Assembly (NCBI RefSeq): GCF_009649175.1
Contig: NZ_WJPO01000010.1
Coordinates: 1-64,000 of the forward strand
Direction: 5' to 3'
Length of the DNA stretch: 64,000 nt
Source: Rhodovulum strictum
Lineage (GTDB): Bacteria; Pseudomonadota; Alphaproteobacteria; Rhodobacterales; Rhodobacteraceae
This document shows positions 35,408 to 51,933 of the stretch, piece after piece. A program made the position numbers and the translations under genes. Below the pieces are notes generated by a model. That model was not told where the DNA came from. It saw only the letters and a program-made list of their open reading frames with translations, and did not search any database. Numbering within the stretch: the first letter of the stretch is position 1; each line of letters begins with the position of its first letter.

Positions 35408-36853
35408 TCAGGTTGGGAAGTCGGCCAGCCCGATCTTGGCCGAGGAATCCCTGTTGGGATGGTTGCTGTCCTGTGGCCGCACGAGCGGCCCCAGAACCAT
35501 GAGTGTCACGAACAGCAGGACGATCTCAATGTGGTAGACCGCCGCGTATCCGGTGGCCGGGGTTTCGAGTCCCGCGCCGAACGCGCCCGAAAGCGCAAAG
35601 TGATTCATGACGTCGCGCGTCGTGCCGCCGATGGCGACTGCAAGCCCCGCCGCCGTCGCCTGCGCCGCGCCCCAGGCGCCCAGCGCAAGCCCGCGCCCGG
35701 CCTTGCCTTCGGCAGGCAGCGACATCGCGGCCGTCAGCGTCGCCACCGCGAAAAGCCCGCCGCCGAAACCGATCAGACCGGCGCCCAGGAAGAACAGCGC
35801 CGCCGAGCCGAGCGGTCCGGACAGGATCACCAGCGAGAAGGCGCCGATCCCCGACAGGATGCCCGTCGCGCCCATGCGGTAGAGGTTCATGCCCTGGCTA
35901 AGCCAGCGCGCGGCCAGCCCGAAGCCCACCAGAGCCCCAGCCGCCCAGGTGCCGGTCAGAAGCGTGGTGGTGCCGACCGCCAGCCCCAGAACCTCGCCGC
36001 CATAGGGTTCGAGCAGCACGTCCTGCATGTTGAAGGCCAGCGTCCCCAGCGCCACCACGGCCAGCAGGCGTCCAGCCTGCCCGCCGCGGGCGAAATCCGC
36101 CCAGGCATCCGAAAAGCTGGGCGGGCGGGTCGACCGCTCGGCCTTGCTCATCGGGTTCATCGGTTCCTGCTTCCACAGCGCGATGAGGTTCAGGACCACG
36201 GTCGCGACCGCAGCGCCCTGAACCACCCGGATCAGGGTCAACTGGCTGAAATCGCGCAGAAGCCAGCCGATCACCAGGGCCGAAACGCCCATGCCCACAA
36301 GGAACATGACGTAAAGCAGCGCCACGACGCGGGGTCGTGTCTCGTCCGTCGCTCGGTCCGAGGCCAGCGCAAGACCCACGGTCTGGGTCATGTGGATGCC
36401 AAGCCCCGTCATCAGGAAGGCAATGCCCGCCAGCACCTCGCCCGCCCAGGACGGCCCAAGGGTCTGGTCGCCCGAGAGCACGATCAGCGCGAACGGCATG
36501 ATCGCCAGCCCGCCCATCTGCCAGAGCGTGCCGAACCACATGTAGGGGATGCGTTTCCAGCCGATGGCCGAGCGGTAATTGTCCGACTTGAACCCCAGAA
36601 GCGCGCGGAACGGCGCGGTCATGACCGGCAGCGCGATCATGATGGCCACCATCATCGCCGGGATCGCCAGTTCCACGATCATCACCCGGTTCAGCGTGCC
36701 CAGCAGCATGACGGTCGCCATGCCGACAGAGACCTGGAACAGCGACAGGCGCAGAACCTGCCGGATCGGGAAATCGGGCGAAGCGGCGTCGGCGAAGGGA
36801 AGGTACTTCACCGAAAGACGGGTCAGCGGATGGGGCTTGCGGGCGGCGCTCAT
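35408..36853 (-). CDS. lhaA: LhaA, PucC-family light-harvesting 1 assembly protein
   Basis: A 481-residue major-facilitator-like protein with about twelve membrane segments. Family features include RLSLFQVSVGMATVMLLGTLN at the start of the first bundle and the MSAARKPHPLTRLSVKYLPF N-terminus. PucC/LhaA proteins assist LH1 or LH2 assembly, possibly by delivering bacteriochlorophyll. It overlaps bchM by one base (TGATG) and precedes puhA by 17 bases. A second, shorter PucC-family protein is encoded at 48878-50167. Confidence 0.92.
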   Translation of the reverse strand: MSAARKPHPLTRLSVKYLPFADAASPDFPIRQVLRLSLFQVSVGMATVMLLGTLNRVMIVELAIPAMMVAIMIALPVMTAPFRALLGFKSDNYRSAIGWKRIPYMWFGTLWQMGGLAIMPFALIVLSGDQTLGPSWAGEVLAGIAFLMTGLGIHMTQTVGLALASDRATDETRPRVVALLYVMFLVGMGVSALVIGWLLRDFSQLTLIRVVQGAAVATVVLNLIALWKQEPMNPMSKAERSTRPPSFSDAWADFARGGQAGRLLAVVALGTLAFNMQDVLLEPYGGEVLGLAVGTTTLLTGTWAAGALVGFGLAARWLSQGMNLYRMGATGILSGIGAFSLVILSGPLGSAALFFLGAGLIGFGGGLFAVATLTAAMSLPAEGKAGRGLALGAWGAAQATAAGLAVAIGGTTRDVMNHFALSGAFGAGLETPATGYAAVYHIEIVLLFVTLMVLGPLVRPQDSNHPNRDSSAKIGLADFPT

Positions 36854-37538
36854 CAGGGCTCAAGCTCCATCGCCTGGCTGATATAGAAGCCGCGCGCCAC
36901 CCGGTGCACCGGCCGCAGATGCCCGCGCACCCCGGCCTTGCGCAGGGCATTCGCGATGCGCGCCTCGGAATGGGGGATGATCCGCGGCGAGCGGTCGGAA
37001 CGCGGGAACAGCTTGCCCAGCACATGCATCACGGACAGAAGCGGCGTCTTGGGCGCGACCGTGAAGACGATCTTGCCGCGGGTGCGCGCGGCCAGCTTGC
37101 CCAGCGCCGCGGCGATGTCCCTGGCCTTGTAGTGGATCAGGCTGTCCATCGACATCACATAGTCGAAATGGCCCAGCCGGTCCGACAGCATGTCGCCCGC
37201 AACAAAGGTGATCTGGCGGTGATACTTCTCGGGGATGCGGCTTTTCGCCACATCCAGAAGGCTTTGCGAGATGTCGCAGGCGACGACCTCGGCCCCCCGC
37301 TGCACCAGTTCCAGCGTCATCGGCCCGGCACCGCAGCCCGCGTCAAGGACGCGCTTGCCGGTCAGATCCTCGGGCAACCGCGCGAGCATGGCCGCGCGCA
37401 TCTGGTCGCGGCCTTCGCGCACCGTCTGGCGGATGCGCGAAACCGGCGCGTCAGAGGTCAGCCGTTCCCACGTCTTCGACGCCGTGCGGTCGAAATAGTG
37501 TTCCAGACGTTCCCGTGTCTTGGCGTAACTGCTGCTCA

Positions 37539-37539
<1 letters not shown>
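36853..37539 (-). CDS. bchM: Mg-protoporphyrin IX O-methyltransferase
   Basis: A 228-residue SAM-dependent enzyme that methylates Mg-protoporphyrin IX at the 13-propionate, making the substrate for AcsF. The SAM motif VLDAGCGAGPMTLEL (near residue 65) and the SMDSLIHYKARD segment match BchM. I chose the ATG at 37539, which overlaps the bchL stop (TGATG); a TTG lies one codon upstream. Length is normal. Confidence 0.95.
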
Positions 37540-45357
<7,818 letters not shown>

Positions 45358-45413
45358 CCTCCGACTCCCTGACAGACGGTGGCGGGTTCAAGTTAGACCT
45401 CGGCAGCGGAAAG

Positions 45414-45431
45414 TGTCAATTGTAATTTACA
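45414..45431. promoter_or_regulatory. PpsR/CrtJ operator 1
   Basis: TGTCAATTGTAATTTACA matches the established TGT-N12-ACA recognition palindrome exactly. It overlaps the putative bchF -35 hexamer, so PpsR bound here would block the superoperon promoter under oxygen, as in Rhodobacter. Confidence 0.85.
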
Positions 45432-45557
45432 CTCTTTCCGTCTACACTCCCCCTTCAAGGAGAGGTGTCCCCGGTCCAGGGGCAGCTGTTAAAGCCAATA
45501 AAAATCATAAGGCTAAGCTGCTTTTGCTTGATTCCTCTCCACAGGGCGGCGAGGAAG

Positions 45558-45575
45558 TGTCAATTGGCTTTGACA
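45558..45575. promoter_or_regulatory. PpsR/CrtJ operator 2
   Basis: TGTCAATTGGCTTTGACA is a second exact TGT-N12-ACA palindrome, starting 144 bp after operator 1 and 80 bp before the aerR start. The two share the half TGTCAATTG. Paired sites are known to support cooperative PpsR tetramer binding; looping between them is inference. Confidence 0.85.
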
Positions 45576-45654
45576 ACACTGGACAGTGGCAGGACGGGGC
45601 CCGCGGCCGGGCCGTCACGAATCCGTTCCGCGGACCTTCGGGAGGGTGCGCAGG

Positions 45655-46455
45655 ATGCATGACACGCGCAAGACACCGGCGCCCGAGCCGGGTCAGGGGC
45701 GGCATGGCGAGGTGGAATCGCTTGCAGCCCAGGTGCTGTCGGCACTGGCCCAGCGGTCGGGACAATCCGGGCATGCGCTGGACGAGGTCATGCTGGCGCG
45801 GTTTTGCAGCGATGTCCTGAAGGGCGGCAAGTCGATCCAGACGGATTCGATTGCCGATCTGCTGCGCCAGGGCGTCGGCGTGGCCGCGATCCTGGACGGT
45901 TATATCCCCGCAGCGGCGCGCGAACTCGGCGAGCGCTGGTGCCGCGACGAGTTGAGCTTTGCCGATGTCACCATCGGCGCGGCGCGGTTGCAGGCGATCC
46001 TGCGCGAACTCAGCGCGCCCTGGGTGACCGACGCGGTCACCCCGACCGACGCGCCGAACGTGATGCTGATCGTGCCGCTCGAGGAATTTCACACGCTGGG
46101 CGGCATGACCGCGACCAGCCAGTTGCGCCGCATGGGCATTTCGGTCTGCCTCTGCCTGGGTCAGACCGAGGACGAGATCCTTCAGAAGGTGGCCTCGCGG
46201 CGGTTCGACATGATCGCGATCTCGGTCTCCTGCCGCCAGAAGCTGGACGCGGCACGGCGGCTGGTCGGCGAGATACGCAATGCGGCGGGCGACGGGGTGC
46301 CGGTCGTGATCGGTGGGCGGGTGGTCGAGGCGGCCGACGATGTCTGCGCGCTGACCGGGGCCGATCACGCGACGGTCGACCCGCGCGAGGCGCTCAAGCT
46401 GTGTGGGGTCCGCGCGCCGGTTCCGGCGCCGAATGACCGTTTGTCGAGGATCTGA
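45655..46455 (+). CDS. ppaA: AerR/PpaA cobalamin-binding antirepressor
   Basis: A 266-residue regulator, called AerR in R. capsulatus and PpaA in R. sphaeroides. It has a vitamin-B12-binding fold in its C-terminal half. The family's cobalt-ligating histidine lies in LEEFHTLGGM (His146), and the preceding helical region contains ELGERWCRDELSFADVTIG. With adenosylcobalamin, such proteins counter PpsR/CrtJ in a light-dependent manner. The ATG at 45655 follows GGAGGG; relatives are known to have long and short translation forms. It is followed directly by ppsR. Confidence 0.9.
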   Translation: MHDTRKTPAPEPGQGRHGEVESLAAQVLSALAQRSGQSGHALDEVMLARFCSDVLKGGKSIQTDSIADLLRQGVGVAAILDGYIPAAARELGERWCRDELSFADVTIGAARLQAILRELSAPWVTDAVTPTDAPNVMLIVPLEEFHTLGGMTATSQLRRMGISVCLCLGQTEDEILQKVASRRFDMIAISVSCRQKLDAARRLVGEIRNAAGDGVPVVIGGRVVEAADDVCALTGADHATVDPREALKLCGVRAPVPAPNDRLSRI

Positions 46456-46492
46456 GTATGTGGGGGCGGCCGTTCCGGCCGAATGAATCGGG

Positions 46493-47917
46493 TTGACGTC
46501 ACGGGGCACGAAATACTGGAACAGCGGCGCCGTGCCGTTGATCGCCCCCGAGATGCTGGGCGAAATCATCGCCACGGCCTCTGACCTTGCGATCGTCATC
46601 TCGCTTGAGGGACGTATCCTGTCGGTGCTGGTCAATGCCGGGCACCGCGCCCATGGCCAGCTTGACCACTGGGAAGGCTGCGACATCCGCGACGTGCTGA
46701 CCGAGGACAGCCAGCCCAAGCTGGAAGCCAAGCTGCGCCTGTTCGCCGAAGGCGGCGACAGCGCCCGGCCGGTCGAACTGAACCACACCGATGGCAAGAG
46801 CTGGGATTTCCCGGTGCGCTACTCGTTCCACCGCATCGGCCCGAATGGCGGCGTGCTGCTGATGATGGGCCGCGACCTGCGCCCCATCGCCGAGATGCAG
46901 ATGCAACTGATCGAGGCGCAGATGGCGCTGGAGCGGGACTACGAAACCCAGCGCGAATACGACACCCGCTATCGCGTGCTCAGCGAGGCGACGCGCGATG
47001 CATTTGTCTTCGTGGGCACGCGCTCGGGCCGGGTGATCGACGCCAATCCGGCCGCCTGCACGCTGCTGGGCGTGGCGCGCGCCGATCTGATCGGCAGCGC
47101 CTTTTCTCAGGAATTCGACGGCCGGCGGCGGGCCGAGTTCGTCGAGACGCTGAACCTGCGCGCGATGGACAACGCCGCCGAGCCGATCGAGGCCGAGGCG
47201 CGGCGCAGCCGGACGCCGGTGCGGATCGTCGCCACGGCCTTTCGTGCGGCGGGCGAGCCGCTGATCCTGTGCAGGTTGGACGCGGCCGAGACCCAGGGCG
47301 CGGGCACCGGCGAGATGGCCGAGACCCTGCGCGCCTTTTTCGAGGAAGGCGTGGATGCCATCGTCTTCACCGAGCCCGATGGCACGATCCTGACCGCGAA
47401 CGAAAGCTTTCTGGGCCTTGCCGACGCGCCGCAGGTCGCCTCGGTCAAGGGCCGTTCGCTGGGCGATTATCTGGTGCGCGGCAGCGTCGATCTGCGCGTG
47501 CTGGTCGAGAACGCGACGCGGTCCGGCCAGATGCGGATGTTCGCGACCAAGCTGGCGGGGGAATATGGCGCGCAGATCTCGGTCGAGATCTCGGCCACCT
47601 ACCTGTCGGACCGGGTCCATCCCTGTATCGTCTTCGTGATCCGCGACGCGAGCCGGCTGGAAGGCGTGCGCAAGCCCGGCGTCGCCGTGTCGGACGACGC
47701 GATGCGCAGCGTGATGGAACTGGTCGGCTCGGCCACGCTGAAGGATATCGTCGCCGAGACGACCGATGTGGTCGAGAAGATGTGCATCGAGACCGCGGTG
47801 GAACTGACCCGCAACAACCGGGTGGCCGCCGCCGAAATGCTGGGTCTGTCGCGACAGAGCCTTTATGTGAAGCTCCGCAAATACGGGCTTCTCAGCCGAG
47901 ACGGGGGCCACGACTGA
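46493..47917 (+). CDS. ppsR: PpsR/CrtJ photosynthesis repressor
   Basis: A 474-residue repressor with an N-terminal PAS-like region, two further PAS domains (about 160-260 and 280-385) and a Fis-type helix-turn-helix at the C-terminus (NNRVAAAEMLGLSRQSLYVK). It represses bch, crt and puc genes under oxygen. Two cysteines matching the redox pair of the family are present, Cys260 and Cys431 (the latter just before the HTH). The start is TTG at 46493: an in-frame stop lies three codons upstream and the conserved YWNSGAVPLIAPEMLGE segment begins right after it. Confidence 0.93.
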   Translation: MTSRGTKYWNSGAVPLIAPEMLGEIIATASDLAIVISLEGRILSVLVNAGHRAHGQLDHWEGCDIRDVLTEDSQPKLEAKLRLFAEGGDSARPVELNHTDGKSWDFPVRYSFHRIGPNGGVLLMMGRDLRPIAEMQMQLIEAQMALERDYETQREYDTRYRVLSEATRDAFVFVGTRSGRVIDANPAACTLLGVARADLIGSAFSQEFDGRRRAEFVETLNLRAMDNAAEPIEAEARRSRTPVRIVATAFRAAGEPLILCRLDAAETQGAGTGEMAETLRAFFEEGVDAIVFTEPDGTILTANESFLGLADAPQVASVKGRSLGDYLVRGSVDLRVLVENATRSGQMRMFATKLAGEYGAQISVEISATYLSDRVHPCIVFVIRDASRLEGVRKPGVAVSDDAMRSVMELVGSATLKDIVAETTDVVEKMCIETAVELTRNNRVAAAEMLGLSRQSLYVKLRKYGLLSRDGGHD

Positions 47918-47961
47918 GCCCCGCCATGAGGATTGTCAGCCCCGTGCGGGTTAAGGAGAGC

Positions 47962-47976
47962 ATGCGCAAGACATGA
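47962..47976 (+). other. four-codon leader frame overlapping bchG
   Basis: ATG CGC AAG ACA TGA sits behind AAGGAG (47953-47958) and its stop overlaps the bchG ATG. It may be a translational-coupling minicistron; the Shine-Dalgarno spacing is short, so this is tentative. Confidence 0.3.
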
Positions 47977-48881
47977 CCGATATTTCCAACGCCCAGCCCC
48001 GGCGCCTGCCGGAGCCCGCCGCCATGGTGACGCTGATCAAGCCGATCACATGGTTCCCGCCGATGTGGGCCTATCTCTGCGGCACCGTCTCGTCCGGCGT
48101 GTCGCCGTTCTCCAGCATCGGACTGGTGCTTCTGGGCATGTTCCTTGCCGGCCCCGTGGTCTGCGGCATGAGCCAGGCGGCGAATGACTGGTGCGACCGG
48201 CATGTGGACGCAATCAACGAACCCTATCGCCCGATCCCCTCGGGCCGCATCCCGGGCCGCTGGGGGCTTTACATCGCGCTGGCGATGTCGGCGCTGTCCC
48301 TGCTGATCGGCTGGCAGCTTGGCCCCTGGGGCTTTGGCGCCACCGTGCTGGGCGTGGCCGCAGCCTGGGCCTATTCGGCCGAGCCGGTGCGGCTGAAGAA
48401 ATCGGGCTGGTGGGGGCCGGGGCTGGTGGGCCTTTCATACGAGACGCTGCCCTGGTTCACCGGGGCCGCGGTGCTCGCGGCGGGGGCGCCGTCGATCTAT
48501 GTCGTCGTGATCGCGTTGCTTTACGGGATCGGCGCGCATGGCATCATGACACTGAACGATTTCAAGGCGCTGGAAGGCGACCGCAAGATGGGCGTCAATT
48601 CGCTGCCCGTCACGCTGGGCCCCGAAAAGGCGGCCTGGGTCGCCAGCATCGTGATGGCGGTGCCGCAGGTCGTGGTGATCGCGCTGCTCTGGCTCTGGGA
48701 CCGGCCGTTCCATGCCGCGGGCGTGGCCGCCGTTCTGCTGGCGCAGTTCTGGGCCATGTCGGTGATGATGAAGGACCCCAAGGGCAAGGCACCCTGGTAT
48801 AACGGCGTCGGCGTCGTGCTTTATGTCTCGGGCATGATGATCTCGGCCTTCGCGATCCGCACGCTTGGGGCCGGTGCATGA
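47973..48881 (+). CDS. bchG: bacteriochlorophyll synthase
   Basis: A 302-residue UbiA-type prenyltransferase that esterifies bacteriochlorophyllide a with geranylgeranyl diphosphate. The aspartate-rich motif NDWCDRHVDAINEPYRPIPS (near residue 70) and the second motif NDFKALEGDRKMG are present, along with about eight membrane segments. It begins 55 bases after ppsR and overlaps the next gene by four bases (ATGA). Confidence 0.95.
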   Translation: MTDISNAQPRRLPEPAAMVTLIKPITWFPPMWAYLCGTVSSGVSPFSSIGLVLLGMFLAGPVVCGMSQAANDWCDRHVDAINEPYRPIPSGRIPGRWGLYIALAMSALSLLIGWQLGPWGFGATVLGVAAAWAYSAEPVRLKKSGWWGPGLVGLSYETLPWFTGAAVLAAGAPSIYVVVIALLYGIGAHGIMTLNDFKALEGDRKMGVNSLPVTLGPEKAAWVASIVMAVPQVVVIALLWLWDRPFHAAGVAAVLLAQFWAMSVMMKDPKGKAPWYNGVGVVLYVSGMMISAFAIRTLGAGA

Positions 48882-50167
48882 CGCTTTCCTGGCTCCAGAT
48901 CGTCCGGCTGGGCCTGGTGCAGATGTGCATCGGGGCGGTCGTGGTGCTGACCACCACGACCTTCAACCGGCTGATGGTGGTCGAGCTGGCGCTGCCGGCG
49001 ATGCTGCCGGGCTTTCTGGTGGGCCTGCATTACGCGATCCAGATCACGCGACCGAACTGGGGCTTCCTGTCCGACACCAAGGGCCAGCGCACCCGGTTCA
49101 TCATCGGCGGCATGGCGGTTCTGGCGCTGGGCGGGTTCGGGGCGGCGGCGGGCGTCGTCGTTCTGGAACAGGACCATTTCTGGGGCCTTGTGGTGTCGCT
49201 CCTGGCCTATGTGCTGATCGGCATTGGCGTCGCGGCATCGGGCACCTGCCTGCTGGCGCTTCTGGCCACCGCCACCGCGCCAGAGCGTCGGGCGGCGGCG
49301 GCGACGATCACCTGGCTGATGATGATCGGCGGCATCGCGATGACGGCGGGCGTTGTCGGCCAGTTCCTCGACCCCTACAGCCCCGAGCGGCTGCTGCGCG
49401 TGGTCGGCACCGTGGTCATTGCCGCGATGGTGGTGACCACGCTGGCGATCTGGGGCATCGAACGGGGCGTCATCACCCGGCGCGAGCCCGAATCCACCCC
49501 CTTCCTGCAAGGCTTCCGCGAGATCTGGGCGGAGCGGCGCGCGCGCATCTTCACCTTCTTCGTGTTCCTGTCGATGACCGCCTTCTTCATGCAGGAACTC
49601 ATCATCGAGCCCTATGCCGGTCTGGTCTTCGGCTATACGCCGGGGCAATCCACCTCGCTTTCGGGGCTGCAACATGCGGGTGCCTTTGTCGGCATGGTGG
49701 TCGTGGGCATCGCCTGTTCGGCGCTTCGGATCGGTCCGCTGCGCAACTGGGTGGTGCTGGGCTGCATCGGCTCGGCGCTGGGGCTGTCCTCGGTCGCGGC
49801 GCTGGGCAATTACGCGCCGCATCTGCCGCTGGCGCCTGCGGTGATCGCCACGGGCTTTTTCAACGGCGTCTTCACCGTGGCCGCGATCAGCGCGATGATG
49901 GCCATGGCAGGCGAGGGCCGCAATGCGCGCGAGGGCACCCGCATGGGCATGTGGGGCGCAGCGCAGGCGATCGCCGCCGGTTTCGGCGGCTTTCTGGGCA
50001 CCGCCGCGGCGGACCTGATGCGGACCTTCATGGATGACGCACCGGCCTTCGGCACGGTGTTCATGGCCCAGGCGGTGCTGTTCCTGCTCGCCGCCTGGAT
50101 GGCAGCGAGAATCATCGAATCCAACCGACCCACAACTGAAAACGCGGGCCTTGTCCCGGGGGAGTGA
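48878..50167 (+). CDS. PucC-family carrier between bchG and bchP (Bch2)
   Basis: A 429-residue major-facilitator-type membrane protein with about twelve membrane segments, homologous to LhaA and PucC (the 'orf428' or bacteriochlorophyll-delivery family). LSWLQIVRLGLVQMCIGAVV at the start resembles the LhaA N-terminal helix. It probably helps deliver or store bacteriochlorophyll intermediates for BchP or for complex assembly; direct evidence for the substrate is lacking. It overlaps bchG and touches the bchP start region. Confidence 0.88.
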   Translation: MTLSWLQIVRLGLVQMCIGAVVVLTTTTFNRLMVVELALPAMLPGFLVGLHYAIQITRPNWGFLSDTKGQRTRFIIGGMAVLALGGFGAAAGVVVLEQDHFWGLVVSLLAYVLIGIGVAASGTCLLALLATATAPERRAAAATITWLMMIGGIAMTAGVVGQFLDPYSPERLLRVVGTVVIAAMVVTTLAIWGIERGVITRREPESTPFLQGFREIWAERRARIFTFFVFLSMTAFFMQELIIEPYAGLVFGYTPGQSTSLSGLQHAGAFVGMVVVGIACSALRIGPLRNWVVLGCIGSALGLSSVAALGNYAPHLPLAPAVIATGFFNGVFTVAAISAMMAMAGEGRNAREGTRMGMWGAAQAIAAGFGGFLGTAAADLMRTFMDDAPAFGTVFMAQAVLFLLAAWMAARIIESNRPTTENAGLVPGE

Positions 50168-50172
50168 TGCAC

Positions 50173-51354
50173 ATGATCTTTGACGTCGTCGTTGTCGGAG
50201 GCGGCCCCGCCGGGGCCACGGCCGCCGAGGATCTTGCCCGGTCGGGCAAGAAGGTCGCGCTGATCGACCGCGAGGGGCGGATCAAGCCCTGCGGCGGCGC
50301 GATCCCGCCCCGCCTGATGAAGGATTTCGACATCCGTGACGAGCAGCTCGTGGCCAAGATCGACACCGCGCGAATGGTCTCGCCCTCGGGCCGCTTTGTC
50401 GACATCCCGATCGAGAACGGTTTCGTCGGCATGGTCGACCGCAAGGATTTCGACCCCTTCCTGCGCGCCCGCGCCGAACGCGCCGGGGCCACGCGGTTCA
50501 CGGGCACCTTCCTGCGCATCGAGCGCGAGGAGGAAAAGACCTTCCTCGTCTTCCGCGACAAGGAAAGCCGCGAGGAAATGCGGCTTCAGACGAAATACGT
50601 CATCGGCGCCGACGGGGCGCGGTCGGACGTGGCCCGCGCCGAGGTGCCGGGCGGCGACAAGATCCCCTATGTCATCGCCTATCACGAGATCATCGACGCG
50701 CCGATGGCGGTGGGCAACTACCAGCCCAATCGCTGCGATGTGATCTATGACGGCCGGATCAGCCCCGATTTCTACGGCTGGGTCTTCCCGCACGGGCATA
50801 CCTGCTCGGTCGGGATGGGCACCGGCGTCGACGGGTTCGACCTCAAGCAGGCAACGGCCGATCTGCGCAAGATGGCGGGGCTCGATCAGTGCGAGACGCT
50901 GCGCAAGGAGGGCGCACCGATCCCGCTGCGCCCGATGGATCGCTGGGACAATGGCCGCGACGTGGTCGTGGTAGGCGATGCCGCGGGCACCGTGGCGCCC
51001 AGCTCGGGCGAGGGCATCTATTACGCGATGTATGGCGGACGGATCGGCGCGATGGCGGTCTCGGCCGCGCTGGCCTCGGGCCGGGCATCGGACCTGAAAC
51101 TGGCACGCCAGATGTTCATGAAGGACCACAAGAACACCTTCCGCGCGTTGCAGGCGATGCAGGATGCCTACTACCACACCGACGAGCGGCGCGAGCGGTT
51201 CGTCTCGCTCTGCCATGACGTGGACGTGCAGACGCTGACCTTCGAAAGCTACATGAACAAGAAGCTGACGAAGAAGCGCCCGCTGGCCCATATCAAGATC
51301 GGCATCAAGAATGTCGCCCACCTGACCGGCCTCGTCTCGCCGCAATTCACATGA
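50173..51354 (+). CDS. bchP: geranylgeranyl reductase
   Basis: A 393-residue FAD enzyme that reduces geranylgeranyl-bacteriochlorophyll to the phytyl form. The N-terminal FAD motif VVVVGGGPAGATAAEDLARS and the later GDAAGTVAPSSGEGIYYAM (substrate-side motif near residue 280) are typical. GTG at 50164, ATG at 50167 and ATG at 50173 are all possible starts. I prefer 50173 because the GGGGGA purine tract (50158-50163) is then about nine bases away and the protein begins with the FAD strand. Confidence 0.92.
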   Translation: MIFDVVVVGGGPAGATAAEDLARSGKKVALIDREGRIKPCGGAIPPRLMKDFDIRDEQLVAKIDTARMVSPSGRFVDIPIENGFVGMVDRKDFDPFLRARAERAGATRFTGTFLRIEREEEKTFLVFRDKESREEMRLQTKYVIGADGARSDVARAEVPGGDKIPYVIAYHEIIDAPMAVGNYQPNRCDVIYDGRISPDFYGWVFPHGHTCSVGMGTGVDGFDLKQATADLRKMAGLDQCETLRKEGAPIPLRPMDRWDNGRDVVVVGDAAGTVAPSSGEGIYYAMYGGRIGAMAVSAALASGRASDLKLARQMFMKDHKNTFRALQAMQDAYYHTDERRERFVSLCHDVDVQTLTFESYMNKKLTKKRPLAHIKIGIKNVAHLTGLVSPQFT

Positions 51355-51881
51355 GCGAGATGATCCCGGCCTGGGTGAATGGCGAACTGACCCCCGTCGA
51401 GAAGCTGGAGGCCCACAGACAGGGCCTCCGCCACAAGGCGATCTCGGTCTTCGTGATGGATGGCGAAAAGGTGCTGTTGCAGCGCCGGGCGCTGGGCAAG
51501 TACCACACGCCCGGCTTCTGGACGAATACCTGCTGCACCCATCCCCGCTGGGACGAAAGCGCCGAGGATTGCGCCCGGCGGCGGCTGAAGGAAGAGCTGG
51601 GGATCACCGGCCTGCCGCTGGATTTCCGCCAGCAGGTCGAATACCGCGCCGATGTCGGCAATGGCCTGATTGAGCACGAACTGGTCGATATCTTCGTCGC
51701 GCCGGCGGGGCCGGATCTGCTGATCGAGATGAACCCCGACGAGGTCATGGACGTGAAGTGGATCGACCTGCACGACCTCGACCGCGCGGTGAAGGCCGAG
51801 CCCGATGCCTATACGCCCTGGCTGCGCATCTATCTCGACCAGCACCGCGAACGCATCTTCGGCACGCTGTCGCCTGCATAG
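51351..51881 (+). CDS. idi: isopentenyl-diphosphate delta-isomerase
   Basis: A 176-residue type-I isomerase that interconverts IPP and DMAPP, feeding the phytyl tail and carotenoid routes. The active-site cysteine motif NTCCTHPRW, the HKAISVFVMDGEK segment and the Nudix-like EELGITGLPL region are visible, with the acidic motif ELVDIFVA near residue 125. It overlaps bchP by four bases (ATGA) and ends the cluster's plus-strand arm; a strong hairpin follows. Confidence 0.93.
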   Translation: MSEMIPAWVNGELTPVEKLEAHRQGLRHKAISVFVMDGEKVLLQRRALGKYHTPGFWTNTCCTHPRWDESAEDCARRRLKEELGITGLPLDFRQQVEYRADVGNGLIEHELVDIFVAPAGPDLLIEMNPDEVMDVKWIDLHDLDRAVKAEPDAYTPWLRIYLDQHRERIFGTLSPA

Positions 51882-51889
51882 GGCGGCCT

Positions 51890-51933
51890 AGCCCGCCGGT
51901 CTGCCGGGTTCGCCCGGCGGCTGGCGGGGCTTT
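51890..51933. terminator. bidirectional hairpin between idi and the Nudix-like gene
   Basis: An inner stem GCCGGG/CCCGGC closes a TTCG tetraloop (51909-51912), enclosed by an outer stem AGCCCGCC...GGCGGGGCT with a small bulge and interior loop; three T residues follow on the plus strand. It lies nine nucleotides after the idi stop and reaches the convergent gene's stop codon. Confidence 0.7.

Larger units (their letters stand above)
45358..45654. promoter_or_regulatory. divergent bchF/aerR control region
   Basis: This 297-bp intergenic region separates the two arms of the photosynthesis cluster. It holds two PpsR operators (listed separately) and a more A+T-rich middle part around 45485-45530. 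On the bchF strand a TTGACA hexamer (45414-45419, plus-strand TGTCAA) overlaps operator 1, with TCTAAC (45392-45397) 16 bases downstream as a plausible -10 element. No complete promoter is evident for aerR, although TTGACA occurs at 45570-45575 inside operator 2. Confidence 0.75.

Noticed and set aside
45421-45438. Third PpsR site overlapping operator 1
   Set aside because: A TGT at 45421 has no ACA at the required 12-base spacing; only the two listed palindromes fit exactly.
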